From Chitinophaga pinensis (GTDB lineage Bacteria; Bacteroidota; Bacteroidia; Chitinophagales; Chitinophagaceae): a stretch of DNA of 48,056 nucleotides. Positions within the stretch are counted from its first letter, which is position 1; each line of letters opens with the position of its first letter. Made by a program: the position numbers and the translations under genes. Shown piece by piece: positions 16,601 to 24,235 of this stretch. The stretch spans positions 1 through 48,056 of the forward strand of contig CAMAXV010000019.1 in NCBI GenBank assembly GCA_945862385.1, in the 5' to 3' direction. Under the pieces are notes generated by a model, which saw only the letters and a program-made list of their open reading frames with translations, did not search any database and was not told where the DNA came from.

Positions 16601-18862
16601 ATGTGTGGACGGATAGTTTTCGTTTTTTTGTTGATAGCATTGCTTGGCACCAGCCAGGCACAAAAAAGATGGGATGGTGAAGGAGGAGACAGCCTCTGGC
16701 ATAACCCAATCAACTGGCACCCTAATGGGGTGCCTGAAGCCGCTGATGATGTGCTGATAGACAACTCCATTTTTAATGCCCCGGTATGGATCAGGATGGG
16801 GATGGATACCGCAGATGTGAACAGCATTACCCTGCGTTCATCGGGAAACTTTGTGAACACCCTCCAAATTGCGGCCCACAATACCAGGATGCCGGCACTA
16901 AGGTTGAATTCAGCTGAAACCGGACTCGATATTGGCAGGCATACAAAACTCATCAACAGCTCCGGAGCTCCTGCAGGCAATCCCATTGAATTAAATGGGA
17001 AAATGGCCATCAGAAACGGAGGAACGTATACACACAATACCGTCCGTGGCAATGCTTACCTGGCAGGCAAATTGCTGGCAGACAGCAGCACAGCCAGTGG
17101 AATTTTTACTTTTGATGTGCCCGGCACAGCGGGATATACCGTATCGCTGACAGGCAGGCGGTACGGTTCGTTGCATTTTATGGCATCGGCTGGAAGAAAA
17201 TCCTATAGCGGTACAGGCAGCAGTGACCTCAACATCGGGGGAGACCTGGTTATTGGCGACAGCGCTTCGCTTACATCTGCTATGACTGCCAGGATCATCC
17301 TCAAAGGCAGGCTATCTGTTGGCGGACGAATGCTCATTAACCCCGTAACTGCAGACAGCACTGGCAGGCTGATTGAATGTGCAGGTGATTCCGGTGCAAT
17401 AAGCATCACGGGCATACTTGAGACGGGAGCAAATTTCAGGGGTTTTGAATTGAGTGCAGGCGCAACAAAATTGCTGACTGACCTGCAGCTTGCAGCCGGA
17501 ACATCATTCTTTATAAAGCAGGGTGCGAGGTTGGTAATGGACACCTGCTCCATCCGGGGCAATGGCATATTCCGAACCGAAAACAAGGCACTGATTATGC
17601 TGGGGCATAAACGGGTTATATCTGATGGTAGCGTGAAAGCCAACATCATGACCAGGGAACATCAAATTCATAAACAGACCGGATTCTGTTTCACAGGATC
17701 GGAAAACCAGACCACAGGAAACCATTTTCCAGACTCTGTTGGTGTGTTGATGATAAACAAAACTGCCGGGGATTTATGGATCGAAAGTGCCCTTGTGGTA
17801 ACAGACAGTCTGATATTGAATAAGGGAATCATCAGGAATACAGACACAGCCCTGGTGACCCTTACAGGAAAAATCAAGGGTGGTACTGGCGCGAGTTTCA
17901 TCAGCGGTCCGCTGCAGGTTGCAGCACAAAACGCAACAGGGGTTTATTTTCCGGTAGGTGACAGCCTGACCTTTGCACCCCTGATGGTTCAATCTCCAGC
18001 GCAACGTCCATTCAACATGCGTGTGAAATTCAGTGCAAACAGCATACAAGCCGGAGGGAATGGCCTCAGGTATCCACTCAAAACGCTCAGCAAGGGAGGC
18101 TGGCAACTCAATATGAATAATGTGGGTAATAACCCAGACAGCCTTTCTATTAGCGCTACGCTGTTTCCGGAAGCCACGACTGACTTCACAGGGCTCCCTT
18201 TTCTGGCCATGCTACCACAGGATTCAAGCGAGTGGCAGCTAGCACACCTGCAGATTTCCAGAGACAGCAATCAGCTGACGACGCCCTATTTACCCATTCC
18301 AAATAGCAGTTGGACATTCTCAGCTTTGCACCCTGTGGCTTTGTCGCAACAAAACATCAGACTCACATCGAATCATACAGGCGACCGCTATTCGCTGGGC
18401 TGGGATCTGGAAAATCCTGAAAACTTCACAACATTCCACATAGAGATCAGTGAAGACGGACAGCATTTCAGATTGTATGATTCATTTCCGATAATTGAAA
18501 AAAAAGATAATCAGATCTATTTCTTCCAACCTAATTCCAGACTTCACGGAAAACTTTTTTTCAGGATCACGGGGATATATGATGCTGGAATGATTGCTAC
18601 TTCCAATATTGTTCACTTAAATTTCGATGCACCTATGATACTCTACCCCAACCCTGGCAGCAACAAAATATTCATCAGATGCAGGTTCCAGGACATCAGG
18701 CAGATCAGCATACTGGATACACTTTCGGTAATCCATCAAACACAAACCGAAGATTTTGGCAACATTACGGGTATCACAATCAGTCACCTTCCCCCAGGCT
18801 TATACAGAGTTTTATTGCTGAAAGGAGAAAAATGGGAGGTGTTTCCTTTTGTAAAAAAATAA
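16601..18862 (+). CDS. Large secreted protein with a T9SS type A C-terminal sorting domain
   Basis: A 753-residue protein with a signal peptide (RIVFVFLLIALLGTSQAQ), a long Gly/Thr/Ser-rich beta-strand region with recurring hydrophobic strand-turn units (e.g. DSLILNKGIIRNTDTALVTL then FISGPLQVAA), and a C-terminal domain of about 75 residues starting ILYPNPGSNKIFIR and ending GLYRVLLLKGEKWEVFPFVKK, which is the type A T9SS signal. It should be secreted and surface-attached or released; adhesin or filament function is a guess. No enzymatic motif was recognised. ATG 16601 is preferred over 16577. Its stop abuts the convergent iscA-like stop with no gap. Confidence 0.85.
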   Translation: MCGRIVFVFLLIALLGTSQAQKRWDGEGGDSLWHNPINWHPNGVPEAADDVLIDNSIFNAPVWIRMGMDTADVNSITLRSSGNFVNTLQIAAHNTRMPALRLNSAETGLDIGRHTKLINSSGAPAGNPIELNGKMAIRNGGTYTHNTVRGNAYLAGKLLADSSTASGIFTFDVPGTAGYTVSLTGRRYGSLHFMASAGRKSYSGTGSSDLNIGGDLVIGDSASLTSAMTARIILKGRLSVGGRMLINPVTADSTGRLIECAGDSGAISITGILETGANFRGFELSAGATKLLTDLQLAAGTSFFIKQGARLVMDTCSIRGNGIFRTENKALIMLGHKRVISDGSVKANIMTREHQIHKQTGFCFTGSENQTTGNHFPDSVGVLMINKTAGDLWIESALVVTDSLILNKGIIRNTDTALVTLTGKIKGGTGASFISGPLQVAAQNATGVYFPVGDSLTFAPLMVQSPAQRPFNMRVKFSANSIQAGGNGLRYPLKTLSKGGWQLNMNNVGNNPDSLSISATLFPEATTDFTGLPFLAMLPQDSSEWQLAHLQISRDSNQLTTPYLPIPNSSWTFSALHPVALSQQNIRLTSNHTGDRYSLGWDLENPENFTTFHIEISEDGQHFRLYDSFPIIEKKDNQIYFFQPNSRLHGKLFFRITGIYDAGMIATSNIVHLNFDAPMILYPNPGSNKIFIRCRFQDIRQISILDTLSVIHQTQTEDFGNITGITISHLPPGLYRVLLLKGEKWEVFPFVKK

Positions 18863-19213
18863 TCAGACCGAAAAACTTTCACCACAGGCGCAGGTTCTGC
18901 TGGCATTGGGATTGAGGAAATGAAAGCCTTTCCCACTGAGTCCATCTGAAAAATCCAAGGTGGTATCGAAGAGGTATAATACACTTTTACGGTCAGTTAC
19001 CAGACGCATGCCTTTGTCTTCAAATACCTGATCTCCTGCTTTAAGCTCATGATCAAAATCCATCTTATAACTAAGTCCGGAACAGCCGCCGCTGACAACG
19101 CTGACCCTTACAAAATGGTCAGCTCCCATACCATCCTCAGCCATCAGCTTTTCTACACGGGCTTTTGCCTTGTCACTGATATAAATGCCTTTCATCACGG
19201 TAATTGTTTCCAT
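18863..19213 (-). CDS. IscA/HesB-type iron-sulfur cluster assembly protein
   Basis: A 116-residue A-type carrier protein. The three conserved cysteines are in SGGCSGLSY and the C-terminal CACGESF. The family receives and delivers Fe-S clusters to apoproteins. It lies 41 bp downstream of a cysteine desulfurase on the same strand, which supports the assembly role. ATG 19213 (METITV) is chosen; 19195 (MKGIYIS) is also possible, and the ORF reaches 19234. Confidence 0.93.
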   Translation of the reverse strand: METITVMKGIYISDKAKARVEKLMAEDGMGADHFVRVSVVSGGCSGLSYKMDFDHELKAGDQVFEDKGMRLVTDRKSVLYLFDTTLDFSDGLSGKGFHFLNPNASRTCACGESFSV

Positions 19214-19254
19214 ACAGACAGGTTTCATATACAAAGTTACGAAATCCTGCAGAT

Positions 19255-20469
19255 TCAGACATCCAGTGGATGAAACCAGGATGCTACAGGCTTAATGCCT
19301 CCGGTGTGGAACATCTTCCAGGTCTGGCTCTCTTGGCGCAGCTGTTCCAGCGATTTTTCGATATGCAGCAAAGCCCTGTCAATCTCCTCCCGGGAAGTAT
19401 GCAGTCCGGGTGAAAAGCGGATACCCGCCATGGCCTGTTGCAAGCCATGGCCCATAGCTGTAAGCACATGAGAAGCCTTCCCTGATCCGGAGGAGCATGA
19501 TGAACCACTTGATACACACAATTTCGTGTTTAGACTTACGAGCAGGGGACCGCCTTCCAGGTACCTGAATGAAGCAGAGGTGATGCCGGGAACCCGCAAC
19601 ACAGGGCTGCCATTTAAAATGATACCCTGCATGGCTGAAAGCCTGGTTTCAAAATAAGCACAGTTTTCCCGGAAGATCCGGAATGCTTCTGCCTTGTTTT
19701 CAAGGGTCCTAAGCGCAGTTGCCATGCCTGCAATGCCGGCAACATGGAGTGTACCACTTCTGAGACCCGATTCCTGTGCTCCCCCTTCAATTAGTGGTAA
19801 AAGACGGGTAACCCTGCCGGAGGTGTTGAAATACAGCGCTCCAATTCCTTTGGGTCCATAAAATTTATGGGCAGCGAAACAACAGCAATCTATGCCGAAA
19901 TCAGCCGGATGAAAAGGGATTTTACCAATCGTCTGGGTAGCATCACATACAAAAGGAATACCATACCTATTACAAATCTCGCCCACAGGCTGCAGGTTGT
20001 GCATCACCCCGGTTTCGTTGTTGGCATGCATGACCGCTACCAGGCGTGTATCTTCAGTAATGGCAGCTTCAAGTGAGCCCGGCTGAATACATCCGTTTGC
20101 ATCCACCGGTAACACCGTTAACCGGTATCCCTGCAATTCCAACGAACGACAAGTCTGCAAAACAGCACTGTGTTCGGTGGCACAGGTGATGAGGTGACCT
20201 TTTTCTCCAGCCAGGGCGATACCCTTGATGGCCATATTGATGGCCTCCGTTGCACCTGATGTGAAAAATATTTCATGTGGCGCAGCCCCCAATACAGACG
20301 CAATTGTTTCCCTTGATTCTTTTACAACCCTGGCCGCATGCTTACCGGCTTTATGCACTATTGAACCCGGATTACCGGGATGCAGGGTAAAAAAAGGCAT
20401 CATGGCTTCTACCACTTCAGGCAGACAGGGTGTGGAAGCAGCGTGATCCAGGTAAATACAATCTTCCAT
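19255..20469 (-). CDS. Cysteine desulfurase (NifS/IscS class)
   Basis: A 404-residue PLP enzyme that takes sulfur from cysteine to alanine for Fe-S clusters and other sulfur uses. Motifs: YLDHAASTP at the N-terminus, ATEHSAV, NNETGV, CDATQTIGK, the PLP lysine in AAHKFYGPKG, and the persulfide Cys in SSGSSCSSGSGKASHVL. The first ATG matching the family N-terminus is 20469; 20505 would add 12 residues and further extension would overlap the divergent epimerase gene. No IscU scaffold is adjacent. Confidence 0.93.
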   Translation of the reverse strand: MEDCIYLDHAASTPCLPEVVEAMMPFFTLHPGNPGSIVHKAGKHAARVVKESRETIASVLGAAPHEIFFTSGATEAINMAIKGIALAGEKGHLITCATEHSAVLQTCRSLELQGYRLTVLPVDANGCIQPGSLEAAITEDTRLVAVMHANNETGVMHNLQPVGEICNRYGIPFVCDATQTIGKIPFHPADFGIDCCCFAAHKFYGPKGIGALYFNTSGRVTRLLPLIEGGAQESGLRSGTLHVAGIAGMATALRTLENKAEAFRIFRENCAYFETRLSAMQGIILNGSPVLRVPGITSASFRYLEGGPLLVSLNTKLCVSSGSSCSSGSGKASHVLTAMGHGLQQAMAGIRFSPGLHTSREEIDRALLHIEKSLEQLRQESQTWKMFHTGGIKPVASWFHPLDV

Positions 20470-20522
20470 GGTGTGGGGAATCAATTGTAAATTTATACTT
20501 TCCATCCGTAATACATTAGCTG

Positions 20523-20927
20523 ATGCATAAAATCGATCATATCGCACTTGCCGTTAAATCCCTCAGCACCGCTGTTCCACTGTTTGAAAAACTGTTGAAT
20601 ACCCCTTGCTACAAAATAGAAACCGTTGAAGGGGAAAATGTAAATACGGCATTTTTTCAAAATGGGGAGACAAAAATAGAATTATTGGAAAGCATAAGTG
20701 ACGATGGCGTCATTGCACGTTTCATTGATAAAAAAGGCGAAGGCATGCACCATATTGCCTTACTCGTGGAAGATATCTACGCTGAAATAAACCGCCTTAA
20801 AACAGCAGGGTTTATTTTTCTGAATGAGGAACCTAAAAAGGGAGCCGACAATAAACTGATTTGCTTTCTTCATCCCAAATGCACCAATGGCGTCTTAACA
20901 GAGCTTTGCCAGGAAATAAAAACTTAA
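20523..20927 (+). CDS. mce: Methylmalonyl-CoA epimerase
   Basis: A 134-residue vicinal-oxygen-chelate fold protein that interconverts (R)- and (S)-methylmalonyl-CoA in the propionate-succinyl-CoA pathway. It has two VOC repeats: KIDHIALAVKSL with a metal His, IELLES with a metal Glu, MHHIALLVEDI with a metal His, and the terminal LTELCQ with the second Glu. The pathway uses B12-dependent methylmalonyl-CoA mutase, consistent with the B12-dependent reductase nearby. It is divergent from the desulfurase and convergent with rnc, 13 bp away. Confidence 0.93.
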   Translation: MHKIDHIALAVKSLSTAVPLFEKLLNTPCYKIETVEGENVNTAFFQNGETKIELLESISDDGVIARFIDKKGEGMHHIALLVEDIYAEINRLKTAGFIFLNEEPKKGADNKLICFLHPKCTNGVLTELCQEIKT

Positions 20928-20940
20928 TTCAAAGAAAAAC

Positions 20941-21657
20941 TCAGGCTGTTATATTGAGTATTTCAACGGCATTCTGGGCAGCAATCTGACTGGCATCTTT
21001 TTTATTGAATGCCTTGCCCTCCGCGATGGTTTCACCATCAACTACGGCAGCAACAGTGAAGAGACGCCTGCCATTTTCCATTTTCTCATCCAGTGTTTCG
21101 AATTCCAGCAGTTTACCATTGCGGTTGGCCCAGCTGTATAACTTGTTTTTCTGGTTGATCTCTGTGTTCTCCAGATCTTCGAGGAAGAGATGGGGCAATA
21201 TGATTTTTTGCAGAACCCATTGCTTGGTTCTGTTATATCCTTTATCGATATAAATCGCACCTACCAATGCCTCCAGGGCATTGCCAAAAATCTGACTTGA
21301 TTTTAAGGAATTATCGTGCCTGTTGTAAGATGTAATTTTTTTCAACCCCATCTTTATCGCAATATCATTCAGCACCTGACGGTTAACCATCTTGCTGCGC
21401 ATTTCGGTAAGAAAGCCTTCTCCCTTATACGGATACTTCATAAAGAGATAATCCGCAATGATGCTTCCAAGTATGGCATCACCCAGGTATTCGAGCCGTT
21501 CATTGTTATCTGTGGTTTTTTCCCGAACAGAACGGTGGGAAAGTGCAGCAGTGTATAGACTTATTCTACCCGGATTAAATCCAATCAGGTTACAAACATG
21601 GTTCAGAAAGATCCTTTTCTTACCACTGCTGAAAAGATATCGTAGCCTGTATAACAA
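20941..21657 (-). CDS. rnc: Ribonuclease III
   Basis: A 238-residue double-strand-specific endoribonuclease for rRNA processing. The catalytic signature NERLEYLGDAIL lies at 52-63, and a dsRNA-binding domain ends AAQNAVEILN. There is no in-frame ATG before the catalytic domain, and the fabF stop lies two codons upstream in the same frame, so translation most likely starts at TTG 21657. It is the third gene of acpP-fabF-rnc, 6 bp after fabF. Confidence 0.95.
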   Translation of the reverse strand: MLYRLRYLFSSGKKRIFLNHVCNLIGFNPGRISLYTAALSHRSVREKTTDNNERLEYLGDAILGSIIADYLFMKYPYKGEGFLTEMRSKMVNRQVLNDIAIKMGLKKITSYNRHDNSLKSSQIFGNALEALVGAIYIDKGYNRTKQWVLQKIILPHLFLEDLENTEINQKNKLYSWANRNGKLLEFETLDEKMENGRRLFTVAAVVDGETIAEGKAFNKKDASQIAAQNAVEILNITA

Positions 21658-21663
21658 TAGCGA

Positions 21664-22908
21664 TTATGAATACTTCTTTACGATCAGTGACGCGTTATGT
21701 CCACCAAATCCAAAAGTATTACTCAATGCGGCCCTGACGATTTTTTGCTGAGGTTTCCAGAAAGTAAAATTCAGTTTTGGATCAAGCGCTTCGTCATCTG
21801 TAAAGTGATTGATAGTGGGCGGCACAACATCATGCATAACTGCATTTACACATGCAATGGCTTCGATAACACCAGCAGCGCCCAATAAATGGCCAGTCAT
21901 TGATTTTGTTGAGCTGATATTGAGGTTATAGGCGTGTTCACCAAAAACACCAAGGATGGCTTTGGTTTCAGCTATATCACCCAAGGGAGTTGAAGTTCCG
22001 TGAAGATTGATGTAATCAATATCGTCAGGTTGCATACCAGCTTCTTCCAAAGAAGCACGCATAACATTGAGTGCACCCAGTCCTTCCGGATGCGGTGCAG
22101 TAATATGGTAGGCATCTGCCGTAGCACCACCACCTGCAATTTCTGCATAGATTGTGGCACCCCTGCGCTTTGCGTGTTCCAGTTCTTCCAGGATGAGTGT
22201 ACCGCTACCCTCTCCCATTACAAATCCATCACGGTCCTTATCAAATGGACGAGATGCTGTTTTGGGATCATCATTGCGTTCGCTCAATGCTTTCATTGCG
22301 TTGAAACCTGCAACTCCTGCATCACAAACAACTGCCTCACTACCACCGGCTACCATCACATCTGCTTTACCGAGCTTAATGTAATGGAAAGCTTCAATGA
22401 GGGCGTGTGTGGATGATGCGCAGGCACTGACAACTGCAAAATTTGGTCCCCGGAAACCATGACGCATGGAGATATGGCCTGCGGCTATATCCAGAATCAT
22501 TTTGGGTATGAAGAATGGGTTGAAACGGGGTGTGCCATCACCTTTTGCATAGGCCATTACTTCTTCCTGAAAGGTGAGTAACCCGCCAATACCACTGGAG
22601 AAAATAACGCCAGTCCTGTCTGGATTGACATTATCCTTGTTTATTCCGGCGTGTTTGATAGCCTCATCGCTTGATACAATAGCCAACTGCGTGAAGCGGT
22701 CTACCTTCCTGGCTTCTTTACGGTCTAGATAAGCCACAGGATCGAACCCTTTGACCTCACAGGCAAATTGTGTCTTGAACTTGGAAGCATCAAAAAGGGT
22801 GATACCATCAGCCCCTGATGTACCCGCCAAAAGTCCCTGCCAATATGCTTCCGCAGTATTGCCAATAGGGGTTATAGCACCTATGCCGGTAATGACAACT
22901 CTCTTCAT
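21664..22908 (-). CDS. fabF: Beta-ketoacyl-[acyl-carrier-protein] synthase II
   Basis: A 414-residue condensing enzyme for fatty-acid elongation by malonyl-ACP. The nucleophile Cys163 is in SACASSTHA, with His residues in NLHGTSTPLGD and KSMTGHLLGAAG. Length and the start MKRVVITGIGAITPIG are standard. It is co-directional with acpP, 40 bp upstream, and with rnc. Confidence 0.98.
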   Translation of the reverse strand: MKRVVITGIGAITPIGNTAEAYWQGLLAGTSGADGITLFDASKFKTQFACEVKGFDPVAYLDRKEARKVDRFTQLAIVSSDEAIKHAGINKDNVNPDRTGVIFSSGIGGLLTFQEEVMAYAKGDGTPRFNPFFIPKMILDIAAGHISMRHGFRGPNFAVVSACASSTHALIEAFHYIKLGKADVMVAGGSEAVVCDAGVAGFNAMKALSERNDDPKTASRPFDKDRDGFVMGEGSGTLILEELEHAKRRGATIYAEIAGGGATADAYHITAPHPEGLGALNVMRASLEEAGMQPDDIDYINLHGTSTPLGDIAETKAILGVFGEHAYNLNISSTKSMTGHLLGAAGVIEAIACVNAVMHDVVPPTINHFTDDEALDPKLNFTFWKPQQKIVRAALSNTFGFGGHNASLIVKKYS

Positions 22909-22948
22909 GCAGTGTGAAATTGTTAAAAGAAGGGGACAAGCCCCTTAA

Positions 22949-23185
22949 TTACTTTGCGTGTTCTTCAAGATAAGTAACAGCCTGGCCAACAGTAGTGATG
23001 GTTTCAGCCTGCTCATCAGGAATGGAAATATTGAATTCTTTTTCGAACTCCATGATCAGTTCAACTGTGTCCAGTGAATCGGCCCCGAGATCGTTGGTAA
23101 AAGATGCTTCTGCGGTAACTTCATTCTCATCAACACCAAGTTTGTCAACAATAATTTTCTTTACTCTTGTTGCAATGTCTGACAT
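22949..23185 (-). CDS. acpP: Acyl carrier protein
   Basis: A 78-residue acidic four-helix protein. Ser37 in [10 protein letters not shown] is the phosphopantetheine site. It carries growing acyl chains to FabF, encoded next. It is the first gene of a conserved acpP-fabF-rnc unit with a consensus -7 box 26 bp upstream. Confidence 0.98.
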   Translation of the reverse strand: MSDIATRVKKIIVDKLGVDENEVTAEASFTNDLGADSLDTVELIMEFEKEFNISIPDEQAETITTVGQAVTYLEEHAK

Positions 23186-23210
23186 GATTTTGTTTTTTGG
23201 TTTATTGGCG

Positions 23211-23218
23211 CAAAAATA
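23211..23218 (-). promoter_or_regulatory. -7 box of the acpP-fabF-rnc operon
   Basis: On the minus strand these bases read TATTTTTG, an exact match to TAnnTTTG, 26 bp upstream of the acpP ATG. The upstream sequence is T-rich. The transcript would carry a short leader of about 20 nt. Confidence 0.55.
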
Positions 23219-23313
23219 AAGTATTTGTAGAAAAAAAAACGATTAACCAACAAATAGATATGAAATCACTCATTTTCAACCGATTGCAACAGAAAAATAC
23301 TTTAATTTGTGAT

Positions 23314-23745
23314 ATGGCGTTGAAGATAATAGACTATAACTCTGAACAATACCATCAAATGGTAGCTTTGAGGACTGAAGTTTTGAGGAAGCCTCTGGGT
23401 ATGACTTACAACCCTTCGGACCTTGAAAAGGAAAAGGATGATATACTTATTGGTGCGTTCGAAGATGACCGCATCCTGGGCTGCTGCATCCTCACCAGGC
23501 TTGATGAGAAAACCTGCAAACTACGACAGATGGCTGTTCACCCCAGCATGCAACGCAATGGCTTAGGTGCGTCTATCATGAATTTTGCTGAAAATGTTGC
23601 CAGAGATACCGGTTATACGAAAATGGTATTGAATGCCCGTAAAACGGCATCAGCTTTCTATGAAAAACTGGGATATCAGGTAAGCACAGGAGAATTCATT
23701 GAGGTCAATCTGCCTCACCTGGGTATGGTCAAATCCATATTCTAG
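23314..23745 (+). CDS. GNAT family N-acetyltransferase (ElaA/PhnO-like small type)
   Basis: A 143-residue single GNAT domain: the acetyl-CoA motif region CKLRQMAVHPSMQRNGLGASIM (pyrophosphate loop Q-R-N-G-L-G) and the later TASAFYEKLGYQ. The substrate is unknown. ATG 23314 is chosen because it starts the domain (MALKIIDYN); the ORF extends to 23197 into the divergent acpP promoter. TTTAATTTG just upstream resembles a -7 box. The stop TAG shares the palindrome CTAG with the stop of the convergent gene. Confidence 0.85.
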   Translation: MALKIIDYNSEQYHQMVALRTEVLRKPLGMTYNPSDLEKEKDDILIGAFEDDRILGCCILTRLDEKTCKLRQMAVHPSMQRNGLGASIMNFAENVARDTGYTKMVLNARKTASAFYEKLGYQVSTGEFIEVNLPHLGMVKSIF

Positions 23746-24227
23746 CCTTTTTTCACCTGATCTCTCAGTACTGATCTTGCGGCGTCAAGACTTTCCTGAT
23801 CTGGGAAAGCATCTTTAGGTACCAGAAAAAAACTTTTGTTGTCAAAATAAAGATGGAGAAACCCTGGTGTTTCAAAATAACTGCTGAATTCTCGCCATGC
23901 CCAGCTTTTTTGTCCGCCTGCAGCCGTTTCAATAAAAAAATGCTGGTCAGTAAATGAAGCGGTAAAGCTATCCTGAAATGTTTTGCTTTTTCGGTAAATA
24001 AGCAGTGGCAGCCAGATCCAGAAGGCAACCATCATCGATATCCAAAGCACAGAACTCATCAGAAAGGGTAAGGGAGAAATGAGTTTAAACCCAAACAACA
24101 CCGCAGCCAGGAGGGCAAATACATTGACCAGTATCATCATGAGCTTAATCTCTCTCCTGGAAATGAAATGGTACCGCAGAGCCTGCAGTACCTTTCCTTT
24201 ATTGTAACTTATATTTATTTTGACCAT
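23742..24227 (-). CDS. YcxB-like domain membrane protein
   Basis: A 161-residue protein with two adjacent hydrophobic helices (LMMILVNVFALLAAVLFGF and FLMSSVLWISMMVAFWIWL) followed by a soluble tail FFIETAAGGQKSWAWREFSSYFETPGF..FLVPKDAFPD, which fits the YcxB-like C-terminal domain. The function is unknown in the family. ATG 24227 (MVKINISYN) begins 8 bp after the nrdJ stop, so it is probably co-transcribed with nrdJ. The ORF extends to 24320 inside nrdJ. Confidence 0.75.
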   Translation of the reverse strand: MVKINISYNKGKVLQALRYHFISRREIKLMMILVNVFALLAAVLFGFKLISPLPFLMSSVLWISMMVAFWIWLPLLIYRKSKTFQDSFTASFTDQHFFIETAAGGQKSWAWREFSSYFETPGFLHLYFDNKSFFLVPKDAFPDQESLDAARSVLRDQVKKG

Positions 24228-24235
24228 AGTGTCTG

